Source: Alphaproteobacteria bacterium (GTDB lineage: Bacteria > Pseudomonadota > Alphaproteobacteria > UBA8366 > Aestuariispiraceae). From it: a stretch of DNA of 64,000 bases. Below are positions 28,463-37,191 of the stretch, in pieces; the stretch's first letter is position 1; each line of letters opens with the position of its first letter. A model generated the notes under the pieces. The model had not been told where the DNA came from and did no database searches. It worked only from the letters and a program-made list of their open reading frames with translations. The stretch covers positions 954,001 to 1,018,000 of the forward strand of contig JASJDC010000002.1 in NCBI GenBank assembly GCA_030065235.1. Direction: 5' to 3'. Position numbers and translations under genes: made by a program.

Positions 28463-28987
28463 ATGCGCGGTTATTTCGGGATCGGCGTTGAGAGCATCTC
28501 CAAATCCCGCAACGCGGGGGCGCTGATGCGGACCGGCCATGCGTTCGGCGCGAGCTTTCTGTTCACCGTGGCTTCGGCCCTCGACATGGCGGCTTTCAGA
28601 CAGTCCGACACATCGCAGAGCGCGAAGTCCATGCCGCTTTATGAGTTCGAGTCGGTCGACGCATTGATGCTGCCGCGCGGCTGCGCGCTGGTCGGGGTCG
28701 AACTGATCGACGAAGCGGTCCCGCTGCCGAGCTTCCGGCATCCGGAACGCGCCGCTTATGTGTTCGGTCCGGAGGCAGGGTCGCTGTCGCCGGAGCTGGT
28801 CGCCCGCTGCCGGCATGTGGTGCAGATCCCGACGGCTTTCTGCGTCAATGTCAGCGTCGCGGGCGCGATCGTGATGTATGACCGGTTGATCAGCCGCGGC
28901 CGTCACCCGGACCGGCCGGTGTCCCCGGGCGGCCCGCTGGAGGAACTCGCCCCGCATGTCCAAGGCGGACGCAAGGTGCGCACCTGA
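28463..28987 (+). CDS. RNA methyltransferase of the SPOUT (TrmH/SpoU) family
   Basis: 174 residues from the ATG at 28463, with AGGCGAGG upstream. The chain is short and lacks an N-terminal RNA-binding extension. SPOUT motifs are seen at SKSRNAGALMRTGHAFGAS (motif 1), VFGPEAGSLSPELV (motif 2) and FCVNVSVAGAIVMYDRL (motif 3). It would 2'-O-methylate a tRNA or rRNA ribose. A TrmL-type role is possible from size, but the target base cannot be read. It is divergent from the asparaginase gene. Confidence 0.85.
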   Translation: MRGYFGIGVESISKSRNAGALMRTGHAFGASFLFTVASALDMAAFRQSDTSQSAKSMPLYEFESVDALMLPRGCALVGVELIDEAVPLPSFRHPERAAYVFGPEAGSLSPELVARCRHVVQIPTAFCVNVSVAGAIVMYDRLISRGRHPDRPVSPGGPLEELAPHVQGGRKVRT

Positions 28988-29018
28988 CGCCCGCCACGCT
29001 CAGGCTTTGGCAAAAGAA

Positions 29019-29046
29019 AAGGGCGGCGGAAATGTCCGACGCCCTT
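29019..29046 (-). terminator. Rho-independent terminator of the rpoE-chrR operon
   Basis: AAGGGCG (29019-29025) pairs with CGCCCTT (29040-29046), with an inner GGA/TCC pairing. On the minus strand it is followed by TTTTCTTTTG. It lies 32 bp beyond the chrR stop; a second hairpin, CACGCGC-TCAG-GCGCGTG (29058-29075), precedes it. Confidence 0.75.
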
Positions 29047-29077
29047 CAAGAAATATGCACGCGCTCAGGCGCGTGAT

Positions 29078-29776
29078 TTACATCTTCACGAACATGTTCA
29101 ACAGCCAGCCGGTCTTGCCGGTAAAGCGCAGCGGCGCGTCGGTGACCGCCAGGCAGACGCACTCTTCGCCGTCGTCGGCGATCGGCTGGTGATCGACATC
29201 GTCATCGGCCAGTTCCACGTCGCCGCGCCCAAAATGGCCGCTGGCGTCGCTATAGCCGCCCTTCAGCACCATGACGAACTCGTTGCCGCCGTGCGAATGC
29301 TGAGGCACGGCGCGTCCGGCTTCGACCTTCAACAGGAAGGCGTTGGCCTCGGGTCCCATGCCCGGCACCGGCGCCACCGCAACGCCGCCGCCCTTTTTGC
29401 GCCACTGCACGCCATCCAGATCGACGCCGAGATATTTCCGCAGCGGGGCCGGCAGAACCGTGCCGTCGACAACCCGTTCCGCTTCCGCCGGCGCAGCGTT
29501 TTCATTCGCAGACCCGGCCGCGTCAATCTTGGCCATGATCGCGTCGAACGCCCCGTCCGCCATCGAGACCGGCTCGATATCATCCAGAAGCGCGCCGCCG
29601 ACCGCTTCCAAGGCCTGAAGCCGCGCCCGGCAATGCGGACATAGGGTCAGGTGCGACGCCACGAACAGGCTGCCCGCTTCGTCCAGCGCGCCCGAGGCGT
29701 AATCCATCAGCAACTCGTCACTCAAGTGATGCGTCGGTTCCTGGCCGCGCATCTCATACGCTGTCACCGCCGTCAT
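29078..29776 (-). CDS. chrR: ChrR-type cupin anti-sigma factor
   Basis: 232 residues. The N-terminal zinc anti-sigma domain has HLTLCPHC, the H-X3-C-X2-C motif that coordinates zinc with an earlier histidine. The C-terminal cupin holds VPQHSHGGNEFVMVLKGG and DDDVDHQP, corresponding to the His-x-His, Glu and His metal ligands of Rhodobacter sphaeroides ChrR. The cupin senses singlet oxygen or peroxides and the N-domain releases RpoE. The start overlaps the sigma-factor stop by 4 bp (ATGA). Confidence 0.92.
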   Translation of the reverse strand: MTAVTAYEMRGQEPTHHLSDELLMDYASGALDEAGSLFVASHLTLCPHCRARLQALEAVGGALLDDIEPVSMADGAFDAIMAKIDAAGSANENAAPAEAERVVDGTVLPAPLRKYLGVDLDGVQWRKKGGGVAVAPVPGMGPEANAFLLKVEAGRAVPQHSHGGNEFVMVLKGGYSDASGHFGRGDVELADDDVDHQPIADDGEECVCLAVTDAPLRFTGKTGWLLNMFVKM

Positions 29777-30333
29777 TCGTCCAACTCCTTCAACTGCTTG
29801 CGCATCCGCGCAATGGCCAGCCGCAAGCGGGATTTCACGGTTCCCAACGGCAAGCCCGTCTCTTCAGCAATCTGGCTGTGCGCCTTGTCTTGGAAAAAGG
29901 CCATGCGCAGCATTTCGGCCTGTTCCTTCGGCAAGGTCTTCACCGCCTCCTGTATCGCTTTCGACTTTTGCACCTCGTCCAGATGTTCATCCGGCTCCGG
30001 TTCCGCCTGCGGCGTCAGCGCCGGATCTTCTGGGTCCAGCTCCGGACGGTTCAGCCGTCGAAACGCGTCAATACGTTTGTTCCGCGCGATCGTGAAAATC
30101 CAAGTCGCGACTGAGGCCTGTTTCGGATCGAAACTCTCGGCCCGGCGCCACACGGTCATCAACGCTTCCTGTGACAGTTCCTCGGCGCTTTCCATGTCCG
30201 AGCCGCTGCGCATCAGGTAGGCTTTCACACGCGGTCCAAAATGCCCGAACAGCGCAGCGAAAGCCGCGCGGTCCTGGTCATGGGCGATCCGCGCCATCAA
30301 GGCGCGGTGATCATCGGGCGTAATAGCGTCCAA
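29773..30333 (-). CDS. rpoE: ECF RNA polymerase sigma factor, RpoE/ChrR partner
   Basis: 186 residues from TTG at 30333, where GGGGG lies six bases upstream. The frame is open to 30525, but residues before this point are not family-like and R. sphaeroides RpoE starts close to the equivalent of ALMARIAHDQDRAAFAALF. Region 2 contains AEELSQEALMTVWRRAESFD and WIFTIARNKRIDAFRRLNRP; region 4 is EETGLPLGTVKSRLRLAIAR. The sigma factor and the downstream ChrR anti-sigma factor form the module known for the singlet-oxygen response. A candidate self-promoter lies at 30495-30524. The exact start is uncertain. Confidence 0.9.
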   Translation of the reverse strand: MDAITPDDHRALMARIAHDQDRAAFAALFGHFGPRVKAYLMRSGSDMESAEELSQEALMTVWRRAESFDPKQASVATWIFTIARNKRIDAFRRLNRPELDPEDPALTPQAEPEPDEHLDEVQKSKAIQEAVKTLPKEQAEMLRMAFFQDKAHSQIAEETGLPLGTVKSRLRLAIARMRKQLKELDE

Positions 30334-30494
30334 ACCTCTACCCCCGCGGTCTACCGCGACGGCCTCCGGCAAGGCGTTCCGTCCGCTCTCGCCGTTCGAA
30401 AAACACTTGGCTGCGGCCAAGGATTCAACGACGGCGGCGATCGGCTTTTGCGCCTTGTCTGCGACTATGGTTGCGCCCACATGTCCCATGCCGA

Positions 30495-30524
30495 TAAATA
30501 CGCGAAGCGATGTCGGACGGATCA
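30495..30524 (-). promoter_or_regulatory. Candidate RpoE-dependent promoter of rpoE-chrR
   Basis: On the minus strand TGATCC (30524-30519) is followed after exactly 18 bases by TATTTA (30500-30495). TGATCC is the -35 element described for R. sphaeroides RpoE promoters; the -10 is less alike. It lies inside the longest reading frame of the sigma gene, so it also argues for a start downstream. Confidence 0.5.
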
Positions 30525-30616
30525 CGCTAATCGTAACGATTGCTAGTCCGTCTCACCGTGGATGAACCGGTCGGGACGCCGGGCGATTTGGTGAATGTCC
30601 GAGGAATTGGAGAGCG

Positions 30617-31162
30617 ATGCAAGACACCCTGGCCAATCTTTTGGATCGTTTCCGGCGCCCACTGTTTCTTCTCGCCGCATTTTGTCTGGCGATCGGCCTT
30701 TTTGGTCCGCCCGCCCTGGCTCAGAGCGACACGCCGCTCGGCACCTTCACCGATTGGCGGGCGCACAGCTATGTCGAGAATGGCAAGGTCTGCAACATGT
30801 GGTCGCGCCCGACCAAACATGAGGAACAGGGCCGCCCGCGCGGTGAGATCTACGCTTTCGTGACGCACAGACCCGGCATCAACACGCGGGCCGAGGTCAG
30901 TTTTCAGATGGGCTACACGGTGGACCCGTCGAAGCCGATCACCATCACGATCGGCTCACGAAAGTTTGAGGGCTATAGCGAAGACGGCCGACAGGCTGTT
31001 TTCGTCGCCCAAGACGTCGCTGAAAACGGTCTGATCAACGCCATGCGCCGCGGCGCGCGCATGACCGTTCAGGCGGTGTCCCAACGCGGCACGCCGACAA
31101 AAGACACCTATTCGCTGAGCGGCTTCACCGCCGCCTTGCGCGCGATCGACGCGGCCTGCTGA
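30617..31162 (+). CDS. Invasion-associated locus B (IalB) family protein
   Basis: 181 residues, GGAG upstream of the ATG. A signal peptide (LFLLAAFCLAIGLFGPPALA) is cleaved before QSDTPLGTFTDW. The mature protein has the IalB-like fold: TDWRAHSYVENGKVCNMWS, RPGINTRAEVSFQMGYTV and SLSGFTAALRAIDAAC at the end, with the terminal cysteine likely bonded to Cys near KVCNMW. The name comes from Bartonella; in free-living Alphaproteobacteria it is a periplasmic or surface protein of unknown role. Confidence 0.88.
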   Translation: MQDTLANLLDRFRRPLFLLAAFCLAIGLFGPPALAQSDTPLGTFTDWRAHSYVENGKVCNMWSRPTKHEEQGRPRGEIYAFVTHRPGINTRAEVSFQMGYTVDPSKPITITIGSRKFEGYSEDGRQAVFVAQDVAENGLINAMRRGARMTVQAVSQRGTPTKDTYSLSGFTAALRAIDAAC

Positions 31163-31168
31163 TCCGCA

Positions 31169-32371
31169 TTACGCGCTCAGATAAGCCTCCAGCCGGTCCA
31201 TGGCCGCGCTGATCCGATCCGGCGATTGGGCGAAGCACAGGCGATACCAGCCCTCGGCGCCGGGGCCGAAGGCGGATCCGGGCGCTATCCCCAGTTTCGC
31301 TTTGCGCACGATGTCTTGCGCCGTCGCCAAGGTGTCCTCGCCGCCATCGATCCTAAAGAAGGCGTAGAAACTGGCGGCCGGCGTCTGGTAACCGCTGATC
31401 CGGTTCATACCCGGCAGGCGCTGCTCCAGAATATCGCGGCCGAGGCGGCAATGCGCGTTCATCTCGGCGATGAATTCCTCGCCCTGGTCGACGGCGACGA
31501 TCGCGGCTTTCTGCAGGAAGGGCGGGATGCAGGAGTAATTGAACTCGACGACATTGCCCAAGACGTCTCCGATCGAGGGCGGATGGACCAGCCAGCCAAT
31601 GCGCCAGCCGGTCATGGCCCAGCTTTTTGAGAAGCTGTTGACGACCAGAACCGGGTCGTTCGGAACCATATGCTCGAGAAATGACGGCGCCGCTTTGCCT
31701 TCATAGACCATCCGGGCATAGACCTCGTCAGCAATGATCCAGACGCCCTTTTTGCGGCAGAAATCCAGAAGCTCGGCCTGCTGCGCGCTGGGCATGACCC
31801 AGCCGGTCGGGTTGTTCGGCGAATTGACGAAGATCGCCTTGGTGCGGTCGTCGACCGCGGCGTAGATTTTTTCCAGGTCCAGATGAAACCCGGTCGGCGT
31901 GCTGTCGAGCGTCACAAAGCGCGGCTCGCCGCCCATCATGCGCACACCCGACTGTGCGTTCGGCCAGACCGGCGAGACGACGATCACATTATCGCCTTTG
32001 TTCACCAGAAGCTGCAGGCACATGATGATCGCGCTCATGCCGGAAGCGGTGGCGCTGATCCGCTCGATGTCGATCGGCCGGTCGTAGAGCGCGCTGCAAT
32101 AGTCGGCCAGCGTTCGCCGCAATTCCGGCACGCCGCGCTTGACCGAGTAAAAAGTATCGCCGGACCGCATCGCCGCCGCCGCCGCATCGCAAATGAAACG
32201 CGGGGTCGCCAGGTCGCTTTCGCCGTACCAGAGGCCGATTACGTCGGGATCGCCGTGGCCGACCTCAGCCACCGCCAGGATCTGCTGACGTTCGATGGCG
32301 CTGACATCGGTTCGGATTGGCGCGTCGCCGTTAATGTCGAAATGGGGAGCGGTATGGGGGCTCTCGGGCAT
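31169..32371 (-). CDS. Pyridoxal-phosphate aminotransferase, class I/II
   Basis: 400 residues from the ATG at 32371, with AGGTGA upstream; the longer frame adds unsupported sequence. The PLP lysine lies in NSFSKSWAMTGWRIGWLVHP and the phosphate and pyridine contacts are seen in VNSPNNPTGWV, IIADEVYARMVYEG and ATASGMSAIIM. The substrate arginine is in GWYRLCFAQS. It belongs to the aspartate-aminotransferase fold group. The donor amino acid cannot be told from the sequence. It faces the ialB gene tail-to-tail with a 6-bp gap. Confidence 0.92.
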   Translation of the reverse strand: MPESPHTAPHFDINGDAPIRTDVSAIERQQILAVAEVGHGDPDVIGLWYGESDLATPRFICDAAAAAMRSGDTFYSVKRGVPELRRTLADYCSALYDRPIDIERISATASGMSAIIMCLQLLVNKGDNVIVVSPVWPNAQSGVRMMGGEPRFVTLDSTPTGFHLDLEKIYAAVDDRTKAIFVNSPNNPTGWVMPSAQQAELLDFCRKKGVWIIADEVYARMVYEGKAAPSFLEHMVPNDPVLVVNSFSKSWAMTGWRIGWLVHPPSIGDVLGNVVEFNYSCIPPFLQKAAIVAVDQGEEFIAEMNAHCRLGRDILEQRLPGMNRISGYQTPAASFYAFFRIDGGEDTLATAQDIVRKAKLGIAPGSAFGPGAEGWYRLCFAQSPDRISAAMDRLEAYLSA

Positions 32372-32399
32372 CTGGGTCACCTGTCTGTAAAAAGCGCGG

Positions 32400-33062
32400 C
32401 TACAAAGCGCAAATGGCCTGTAACATATCCGCGTGACGCTCGACCAGCATCGCCGCGCCGGCCTCGAGCAAGGCCTGGCCGTGGCCGTCGGCGATATGGC
32501 TGGCGCCGAGGAAGCCAATCGAGGGAACGCCTGCGGCGCGCGCCGCAGTGACGCCGGTGACGCTATCCTCAATCACGACCGCCGCGCCCGGCCCGACGCC
32601 GAACTGCGCCAGCGCCTGAAGGTGGATATCGGGATGCGGTTTCGGATTCGCCGCCTCGACGCCGCTGAACAAAGCTTCTTCTTCGAAATGCCGATGCAGG
32701 CCGGTCTTGGTCAAGGAAGCGCGGATCCTGTCCGGTCCTGAGTTTGAGCACACGCATTTCAGGAAGGGCGAGGCGGCCAGGGCGTCGCCGGCGCCGTCGA
32801 TGGCTTGCAGGTTGGTTTTGAGCGCTTCGCTGGCGCTGGCGTGGACCGCCTCCAACATGGCCCGCGCCGGCGCGGCGCCGGTCTCCGCCGCCAGCACCTC
32901 GGCCATGCTTGTGTCGGTCTTGCCGGCGAACCGTTCGATCAGCGCTATCGGCGCGATCTCGACGCCATAGGCCGCGAGTTCTGTCGACCAGACCTCCGCC
33001 ACCAGCCACTCGCTATCAACCAGCACCCCGTCCAAATCATAGATCACAAGTTCGGGCGTCAT
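32400..33062 (-). CDS. HAD-superfamily phosphatase, beta-phosphoglucomutase-like
   Basis: 220 residues from the ATG at 33062, with AAAGGA upstream. HAD motif I is VIYDLDGVLVDSE (catalytic Asp and the second Asp), motif II lies in CVCSNSG, and motif III/IV in AANPKPHPDIH and VVIEDSVTGVTAARAAG. A cap domain of type C1 spans about 15-85, as in phosphoglycolate phosphatase or sugar-phosphate phosphatases. Its start overlaps the stop of the EamA transporter by 4 bp (ATGA). The longer 561-codon frame in this register is a shadow across that gene. Confidence 0.9.
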   Translation of the reverse strand: MTPELVIYDLDGVLVDSEWLVAEVWSTELAAYGVEIAPIALIERFAGKTDTSMAEVLAAETGAAPARAMLEAVHASASEALKTNLQAIDGAGDALAASPFLKCVCSNSGPDRIRASLTKTGLHRHFEEEALFSGVEAANPKPHPDIHLQALAQFGVGPGAAVVIEDSVTGVTAARAAGVPSIGFLGASHIADGHGQALLEAGAAMLVERHADMLQAICAL

Positions 33063-33985
33063 TCGCCGTCCTTTCCTAAATTTCTGTCTTGCTGCGGCGC
33101 GGCCGGCCGGGATCGGGCAAGGCCGATTTTGCCCCAAGCGGCAAGGACCGATCCTGCGACGATCGCCGCGCAGCCGACGGCGACGGGCCAACTGGCCTGC
33201 CCGCCGCCAAACGCGATCAACAACAGCGTCGAGATCAGCGGGGCGCCATAGGAGGCGGCGCCGAGTACCCCGATATGGCCATGTTTCATGCCAATATCCC
33301 AGGCGAAAAAGGCCGCGCCGACCGGACCGAGCCCCAGCGCCAGGATCGCGATCCAGGCCATGGCGCTCGATGGCATGACGGTCTCTTCGAAAATCAGGTG
33401 ACCGACGCCGCCCAAGACCGCCGTGGCGGCGCAATACCAGCCTACAGTATCCGTCGGAACCGCGCGCAGGCGCCGCGACAGAACGGAATAGCTGGACCAG
33501 GTCAGCGCGCAAGCGGCCGCCGCGCCATAGCCGAGCAGATAGTCGCCGCTGAATGACGCGCCTTGATCCGCCGTTACCAGAACCACGCAGCCGGCGAGTC
33601 CGATCAGGGCGCCGATGATCGGTCGCCAACCAAACGCCTCGCCCGGCAGCGCCATGGCGAAAACGACGATCAGCAGCGGCCAGAGATAGGCGATCAGCCC
33701 CGCCTCCACCGGCGGCGCGTTCTTCAAGGCCAGGAAATAGAAGAAGTGATAGCCGAACAGACCGGCGACGCCGAAACCAAGGACGAAGTGGGACTGGCGC
33801 AGAAACACGAACCCGTTCTCGCCGCGCGCCAGCCATTTGCCGCAAGCGAGAAGAAAGGCGATGGCGAAGGTCATCGCCAAGAGCTGCAACGGCGGCACGC
33901 CTTCGGTCCAGACTGTGAACAGCGCTAGCGAACCCCATAGTACGATCGCCAGCGCGCCGATTGCGGTCGCGGTGAGGTCCGACAT
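33059..33985 (-). CDS. EamA/DMT family transporter
   Basis: 308 residues with ten predicted transmembrane helices, the DMT-family layout of two five-helix EamA repeats. Conserved pieces include ALKNAPPVEAGLIAYLWPLLIVVFA in the first repeat (residues within 20 shown here: APPVEAGLIAYLWPL) and GVLGAASYGAPLISTLLLIA (second). Members export amino acids, purines or other metabolites; the substrate is not readable. It overlaps the HAD phosphatase gene by 4 bp and lies 6 bp after the O-antigen-ligase-like gene. Confidence 0.88.
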   Translation of the reverse strand: MSDLTATAIGALAIVLWGSLALFTVWTEGVPPLQLLAMTFAIAFLLACGKWLARGENGFVFLRQSHFVLGFGVAGLFGYHFFYFLALKNAPPVEAGLIAYLWPLLIVVFAMALPGEAFGWRPIIGALIGLAGCVVLVTADQGASFSGDYLLGYGAAAACALTWSSYSVLSRRLRAVPTDTVGWYCAATAVLGGVGHLIFEETVMPSSAMAWIAILALGLGPVGAAFFAWDIGMKHGHIGVLGAASYGAPLISTLLLIAFGGGQASWPVAVGCAAIVAGSVLAAWGKIGLARSRPAAPQQDRNLGKDGE

Positions 33986-33991
33986 GGATTT

Positions 33992-35296
33992 TTAACGCGC
34001 AGCCGGTTTGCCGCGCCCCGCGCCCGGCTTCGCGGTCGGAGTCGCTGCGGCGAGACAAGCGAGGAGAAAGAGCGCGGAAAGCCAACCGCTCTGCCAGGCG
34101 CTATAGCTGATATTGGCGACGACCAAGGCGCTGGCGATCAGGCCAAAACGGCACGCCCGCAGACCGGGCGGCCCGGTCGTGCAGAGCCAGACGATCCGGC
34201 CGAGCAAAAGCGCCATCAGTATTGCGCCGACGGCGCCTAACTCCAGCCAGGTTTGCAGCACCAGAGAGTGTGGATGGGAGGACATCGCCCTCATGCGCTC
34301 CAAGCCGTCTTGGAACTTGGGCGTCACAGCCCAATCGGCGCCGATCTCTTCGGCTCGGTCGACGCCGAGCTGCCGGCCGCCTGGAATACGGCGCGACGAA
34401 TCGAGACCCCATCCGCTGATCGGCCGTTCGGCGATCTTGTCCGCACTGAAATTCCAGATCAGCAATCGATGGGCGGCGCTGGTTCCAAAGTCTCGGACAC
34501 TGGGTGCGATTTTCGTGAGGAAAGCGTCGTTGGCCGCGAGGATCGGCAACAATATGAACGCCAGGACGATGGCCAAGCTCATCACAAAGGCTGTCAGCCG
34601 CGGCGCCAGCGCGCCGAGACAGGCGGCGACGACGCCGGCGGCGAAGGCGATGGGGGTCACCTGGGCTTGCAGACCAAGCGATAGCAGGCCGGTCGCTGCG
34701 ATCGCCAGGATCGCCATGGTTTTTCGCCCAGTCGCAAAAAGCAATCCGGCCGACATCCAGGTCATGAGCAACAGATATGTTGACGGCCGATTGAGCGTGG
34801 CTGGGTTTGTCTTCCCGGTCAGCGTTGCGTTCAGTCCCCCGCCGGTGAGGCGCTCGACCGCGAAAAGAACCGCCAGAACGACCCAGGACGCGACGGCGAT
34901 CTTCCCAATCAACCAACGATCCTCTTCCGGCAGATCACGGATATGGGCGATGATCAAGACGCCTGCGACGGCGAGGCCGGTTATGCGAACAAGGCGCTTT
35001 GCGACCTCCGCGCCTTCCACCGCCCATAGGCCGGAGAGCGCGCCCAGCACGAGAAGGCCGGCCAGCGGGATCAGATAGGCCTGTCGGCGAAATAACCCGA
35101 GACCGCTCACCGGATTCAGCACAAGGCAGAGGCCTCCCGCGAGGGCCAACAGAGTCGTTGTCTGAGCCGGCGCGAAGAGGGCCACCGGTCCGAACAAGCC
35201 CGCCGTCAAAGCCAAGACATAGGTTTGCGGCGCGCGGCCGGGCCAGCGCCATTTCTGCTTCTGCGGTTCGGCGTCGAGCTCGGCGACGGTCGGCAT
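33992..35296 (-). CDS. O-antigen ligase/polymerase-like membrane protein
   Basis: 434 residues from the ATG at 35296. About eleven hydrophobic segments are visible, with a large periplasmic loop between roughly 270 and 365 containing FSADKIAERPISGWGLDSSR and SHPHSLVLQTWLELGAVGAI. The P-x-x-G-W-G and S-H-P-H-S motifs are the signature of the Wzy_C/WaaL O-antigen ligase family, which joins O-polysaccharide to lipid A-core. No other polysaccharide genes lie nearby, so the partner glycan is unknown. Confidence 0.87.
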   Translation of the reverse strand: MPTVAELDAEPQKQKWRWPGRAPQTYVLALTAGLFGPVALFAPAQTTTLLALAGGLCLVLNPVSGLGLFRRQAYLIPLAGLLVLGALSGLWAVEGAEVAKRLVRITGLAVAGVLIIAHIRDLPEEDRWLIGKIAVASWVVLAVLFAVERLTGGGLNATLTGKTNPATLNRPSTYLLLMTWMSAGLLFATGRKTMAILAIAATGLLSLGLQAQVTPIAFAAGVVAACLGALAPRLTAFVMSLAIVLAFILLPILAANDAFLTKIAPSVRDFGTSAAHRLLIWNFSADKIAERPISGWGLDSSRRIPGGRQLGVDRAEEIGADWAVTPKFQDGLERMRAMSSHPHSLVLQTWLELGAVGAILMALLLGRIVWLCTTGPPGLRACRFGLIASALVVANISYSAWQSGWLSALFLLACLAAATPTAKPGAGRGKPAAR

Positions 35297-35331
35297 GGGC
35301 GAAGTTTCTTGCACGGAAAAGGAAAACAGCG

Positions 35332-35763
35332 CTAGCGGCGGCGAATCGCGTCCGCTAAGCGGATGACGCGCTTCGTTTCGGCCCAAAGCATCAGTTCGTC
35401 AAGCCGGTCCAGCGGGCGCCAGAAGGCTTCATCCGCGTCCGATCCGGGCGTTGGCTCTCCCGAAACCCAGTCGGCGGCGAAATCGATCAGCGTGTAGTGA
35501 TAGAGAATCCGGCCTTCCGCGTCCTTGCGGATGGCGTCCACTGCGTCGACTAAATCAGTAATTTGGGCTGTCACGCCGGTCTCTTCCAAGACTTCGCGCA
35601 CCGCGGTTTCGCGCACCGTCTCGCCCAGTTCCTGGGCCCCGCCGGGCAGGCTGATCGCGCCCCGGTTCGGCGGCTTTCCCCGCCGGATCAGCAGCACCGC
35701 GTCTTCTTTGAAGACGACGACGCCGACCCCGGCCATCGGGCGCGTCGGATATGTGCGCGTCAT
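35332..35763 (-). CDS. Nudix hydrolase
   Basis: 143 residues from the ATG at 35763 (GGAG upstream); the longer frame is shadow sequence. The Nudix box GGAQELGETVRETAVREVL continuing EETGV fits the consensus. VGVVVFKEDAVLLIRRGKPP and LPGGAQELGET are like the ADP-ribose pyrophosphatase/NrtR-type enzymes. A divalent metal hydrolysis of a nucleoside diphosphate derivative is expected, but the substrate is open. It lies 86 bp downstream of phbB, past a terminator. Confidence 0.9.
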   Translation of the reverse strand: MTRTYPTRPMAGVGVVVFKEDAVLLIRRGKPPNRGAISLPGGAQELGETVRETAVREVLEETGVTAQITDLVDAVDAIRKDAEGRILYHYTLIDFAADWVSGEPTPGSDADEAFWRPLDRLDELMLWAETKRVIRLADAIRRR

Positions 35764-35781
35764 GCCGTCTCCGTCCTCAAG

Positions 35782-35818
35782 AAAAAGGCGCCGGGCGGAA
35801 TCGCGCCGACGCCTTTTT
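35782..35818. terminator. Bidirectional intrinsic terminator between phbB and the Nudix gene
   Basis: AAAAAGGCG (35782-35790) pairs with CGCCTTTTT (35810-35818), with an inner GGCG/CGCC pairing. On the minus strand the stem is followed by T-rich sequence, so it ends the phbB transcript; the symmetry also suits the plus strand. Confidence 0.8.
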
Positions 35819-35848
35819 CCCATCCATGGGCGACCGCCCCAAGCCTGA

Positions 35849-36574
35849 TCAATACATGTGCTGTCCGCCATTGATCGAGAGCGTCGAACCGGTGACGAAG
35901 CCGCCCTCGTCCGACACCAGGAACAGAACGCCGCGCGCGATCTCCGACGCTTGGCCCAGCCGCCCGACCGGGATTTTCGCGATGATCTTCTCCAACACGT
36001 TTGGCGGCACCGCGCGCACCATATCGGTGTCGATATAACCCGGTGCGATAGCGTTGACGGTGATCCCCTTCGCGGCCCCTTCCTGAGCAAGCGCCTTTGT
36101 GAATCCATGGATGCCGGACTTAGCGGCGGCGTAGTTGACCTGGCCGTATTGTCCGGCTTGCCCGTTGATCGAGCCGATATTCACGATCCGGCCGAAGCCG
36201 CGCTCGCGCATGCCGTCGATCACCGCGCGGCAAGTGTTGAAACAGGAGCCGAGATTGGTGTCGATGACTTTTTGCCAGTTTTCCTGGCTCATCCGATGCA
36301 TGGTGCCGTCGCGGGTGATGCCGGCGTTGTTGACGACAATCTCGACCGGCCCCAGGTCGCTTTCGATCTGCGCCACGGCGGCCTGAACCGCCTCGTAATC
36401 GGAGACGTCGAATTTATAGACCGCGATCCCCGTCGCCTCTTTGAAGGCGTTGGCGGTCGCATCGTCGCCGCCGTAATTCGCGGCGACGGTATAGCCGGCT
36501 TCTTTCAAGCCTGTGCTGATCGCGGCGCCGATCCCCCGCGTCCCTCCTGTCACCAACGCTACACGACCCATCAT
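35849..36574 (-). CDS. phbB: Acetoacetyl-CoA reductase
   Basis: 241 residues, a short-chain dehydrogenase. It reduces acetoacetyl-CoA to (R)-3-hydroxybutyryl-CoA with NADPH for polyhydroxybutyrate synthesis. The cofactor motif is VTGGTRGIGAAISTG, the conserved NNAG is in VNNAGITRDG, and the catalytic Ser, Tyr and Lys are seen in NIGSINGQAGQYGQVNYAAA followed by K. The C-terminal FLVSDEGGFVTGSTLSINGG is close to PhaB. Thiolase (phaA) and synthase (phaC) are not in the window, so it may instead belong to fatty-acid-like reductions, though PhaB is the better match. Confidence 0.93.
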   Translation of the reverse strand: MMGRVALVTGGTRGIGAAISTGLKEAGYTVAANYGGDDATANAFKEATGIAVYKFDVSDYEAVQAAVAQIESDLGPVEIVVNNAGITRDGTMHRMSQENWQKVIDTNLGSCFNTCRAVIDGMRERGFGRIVNIGSINGQAGQYGQVNYAAAKSGIHGFTKALAQEGAAKGITVNAIAPGYIDTDMVRAVPPNVLEKIIAKIPVGRLGQASEIARGVLFLVSDEGGFVTGSTLSINGGQHMY

Positions 36575-36715
36575 TTCCTCCTCTTAGCCACTTTATGTCA
36601 TTGTGAGCCGCGTCACCGCGACCGGTTTTCCATCCGCAGCTTAGGCCCGGCTTCGGCTCCGCGAAAGCCACAAAAGACGCGGCGACCCGCTCCGCGCGGC
36701 AATCCCGGGCCGATT

Positions 36716-37105
36716 TCAGTCTTCGATATCGTAGATCAGGTCTTCCAACTCCTCGATCTCGAACTCGAGGTCGCCGCGCAGGTCCGAATCTTTTTCCTGT
36801 TTCAGTTTGGCTTTCATCGACGCGATCACTTTGCGCAGTTCGGAAACGGCGGCGGCGCGGCGACGCGGGGTGAGGTCCGTCAGGACGACATCCTGGCGCA
36901 TCATCAGCTCGGAAAAAGCGTCCGGATCGTCGGCGCCCAGCGCGGCCAGGCGTTTGTCCAACTCCAGCCAGATATCGTCCCACGCGTCATAGATATCCTG
37001 CACCGGATGGTTCTTCTTCGGTTTGCCGCCTTTTCGCTTCAGGCTTTCCTCGACCTGGACCATCAGTCGGACGAATTGCCAGACGGGCATGCGCAGTTCG
37101 GACAT
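36716..37105 (-). CDS. Conserved hypothetical acidic/charged helical protein
   Basis: 129 residues from the ATG at 37105 (AAGGGG upstream). No family is recognised. It starts SELRMPVWQFVRLMVQVEES, is almost entirely alpha-helical in character, and ends in a very acidic tail (FEIEELEDLIYDIED). The frame, the ribosome-binding site and ordinary codon use support a gene. It lies 86 bp upstream of the divergent sulfatase gene and 141 bp upstream of phbB on the same strand. Confidence 0.7.
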   Translation of the reverse strand: MSELRMPVWQFVRLMVQVEESLKRKGGKPKKNHPVQDIYDAWDDIWLELDKRLAALGADDPDAFSELMMRQDVVLTDLTPRRRAAAVSELRKVIASMKAKLKQEKDSDLRGDLEFEIEELEDLIYDIED

Positions 37106-37191
37106 GGGCGAGGCCCCTTCTCGTCGTTTCGGCGGCTGGCGCAGCAGGCGCGGCCCGGCGTAGTGTAGCTGCGACACCGCCACGGACTTAC

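Noticed and set aside
30334-30525. N-terminal extension of the RpoE-like sigma factor
   Set aside because: The sequence is not family-like and contains the candidate promoter.
32400-34085. 561-codon frame that would fuse the HAD phosphatase to sequence upstream
   Set aside because: The extra part is out of frame with the EamA transporter gene, which is clearly coded; the HAD protein starts at 33062.
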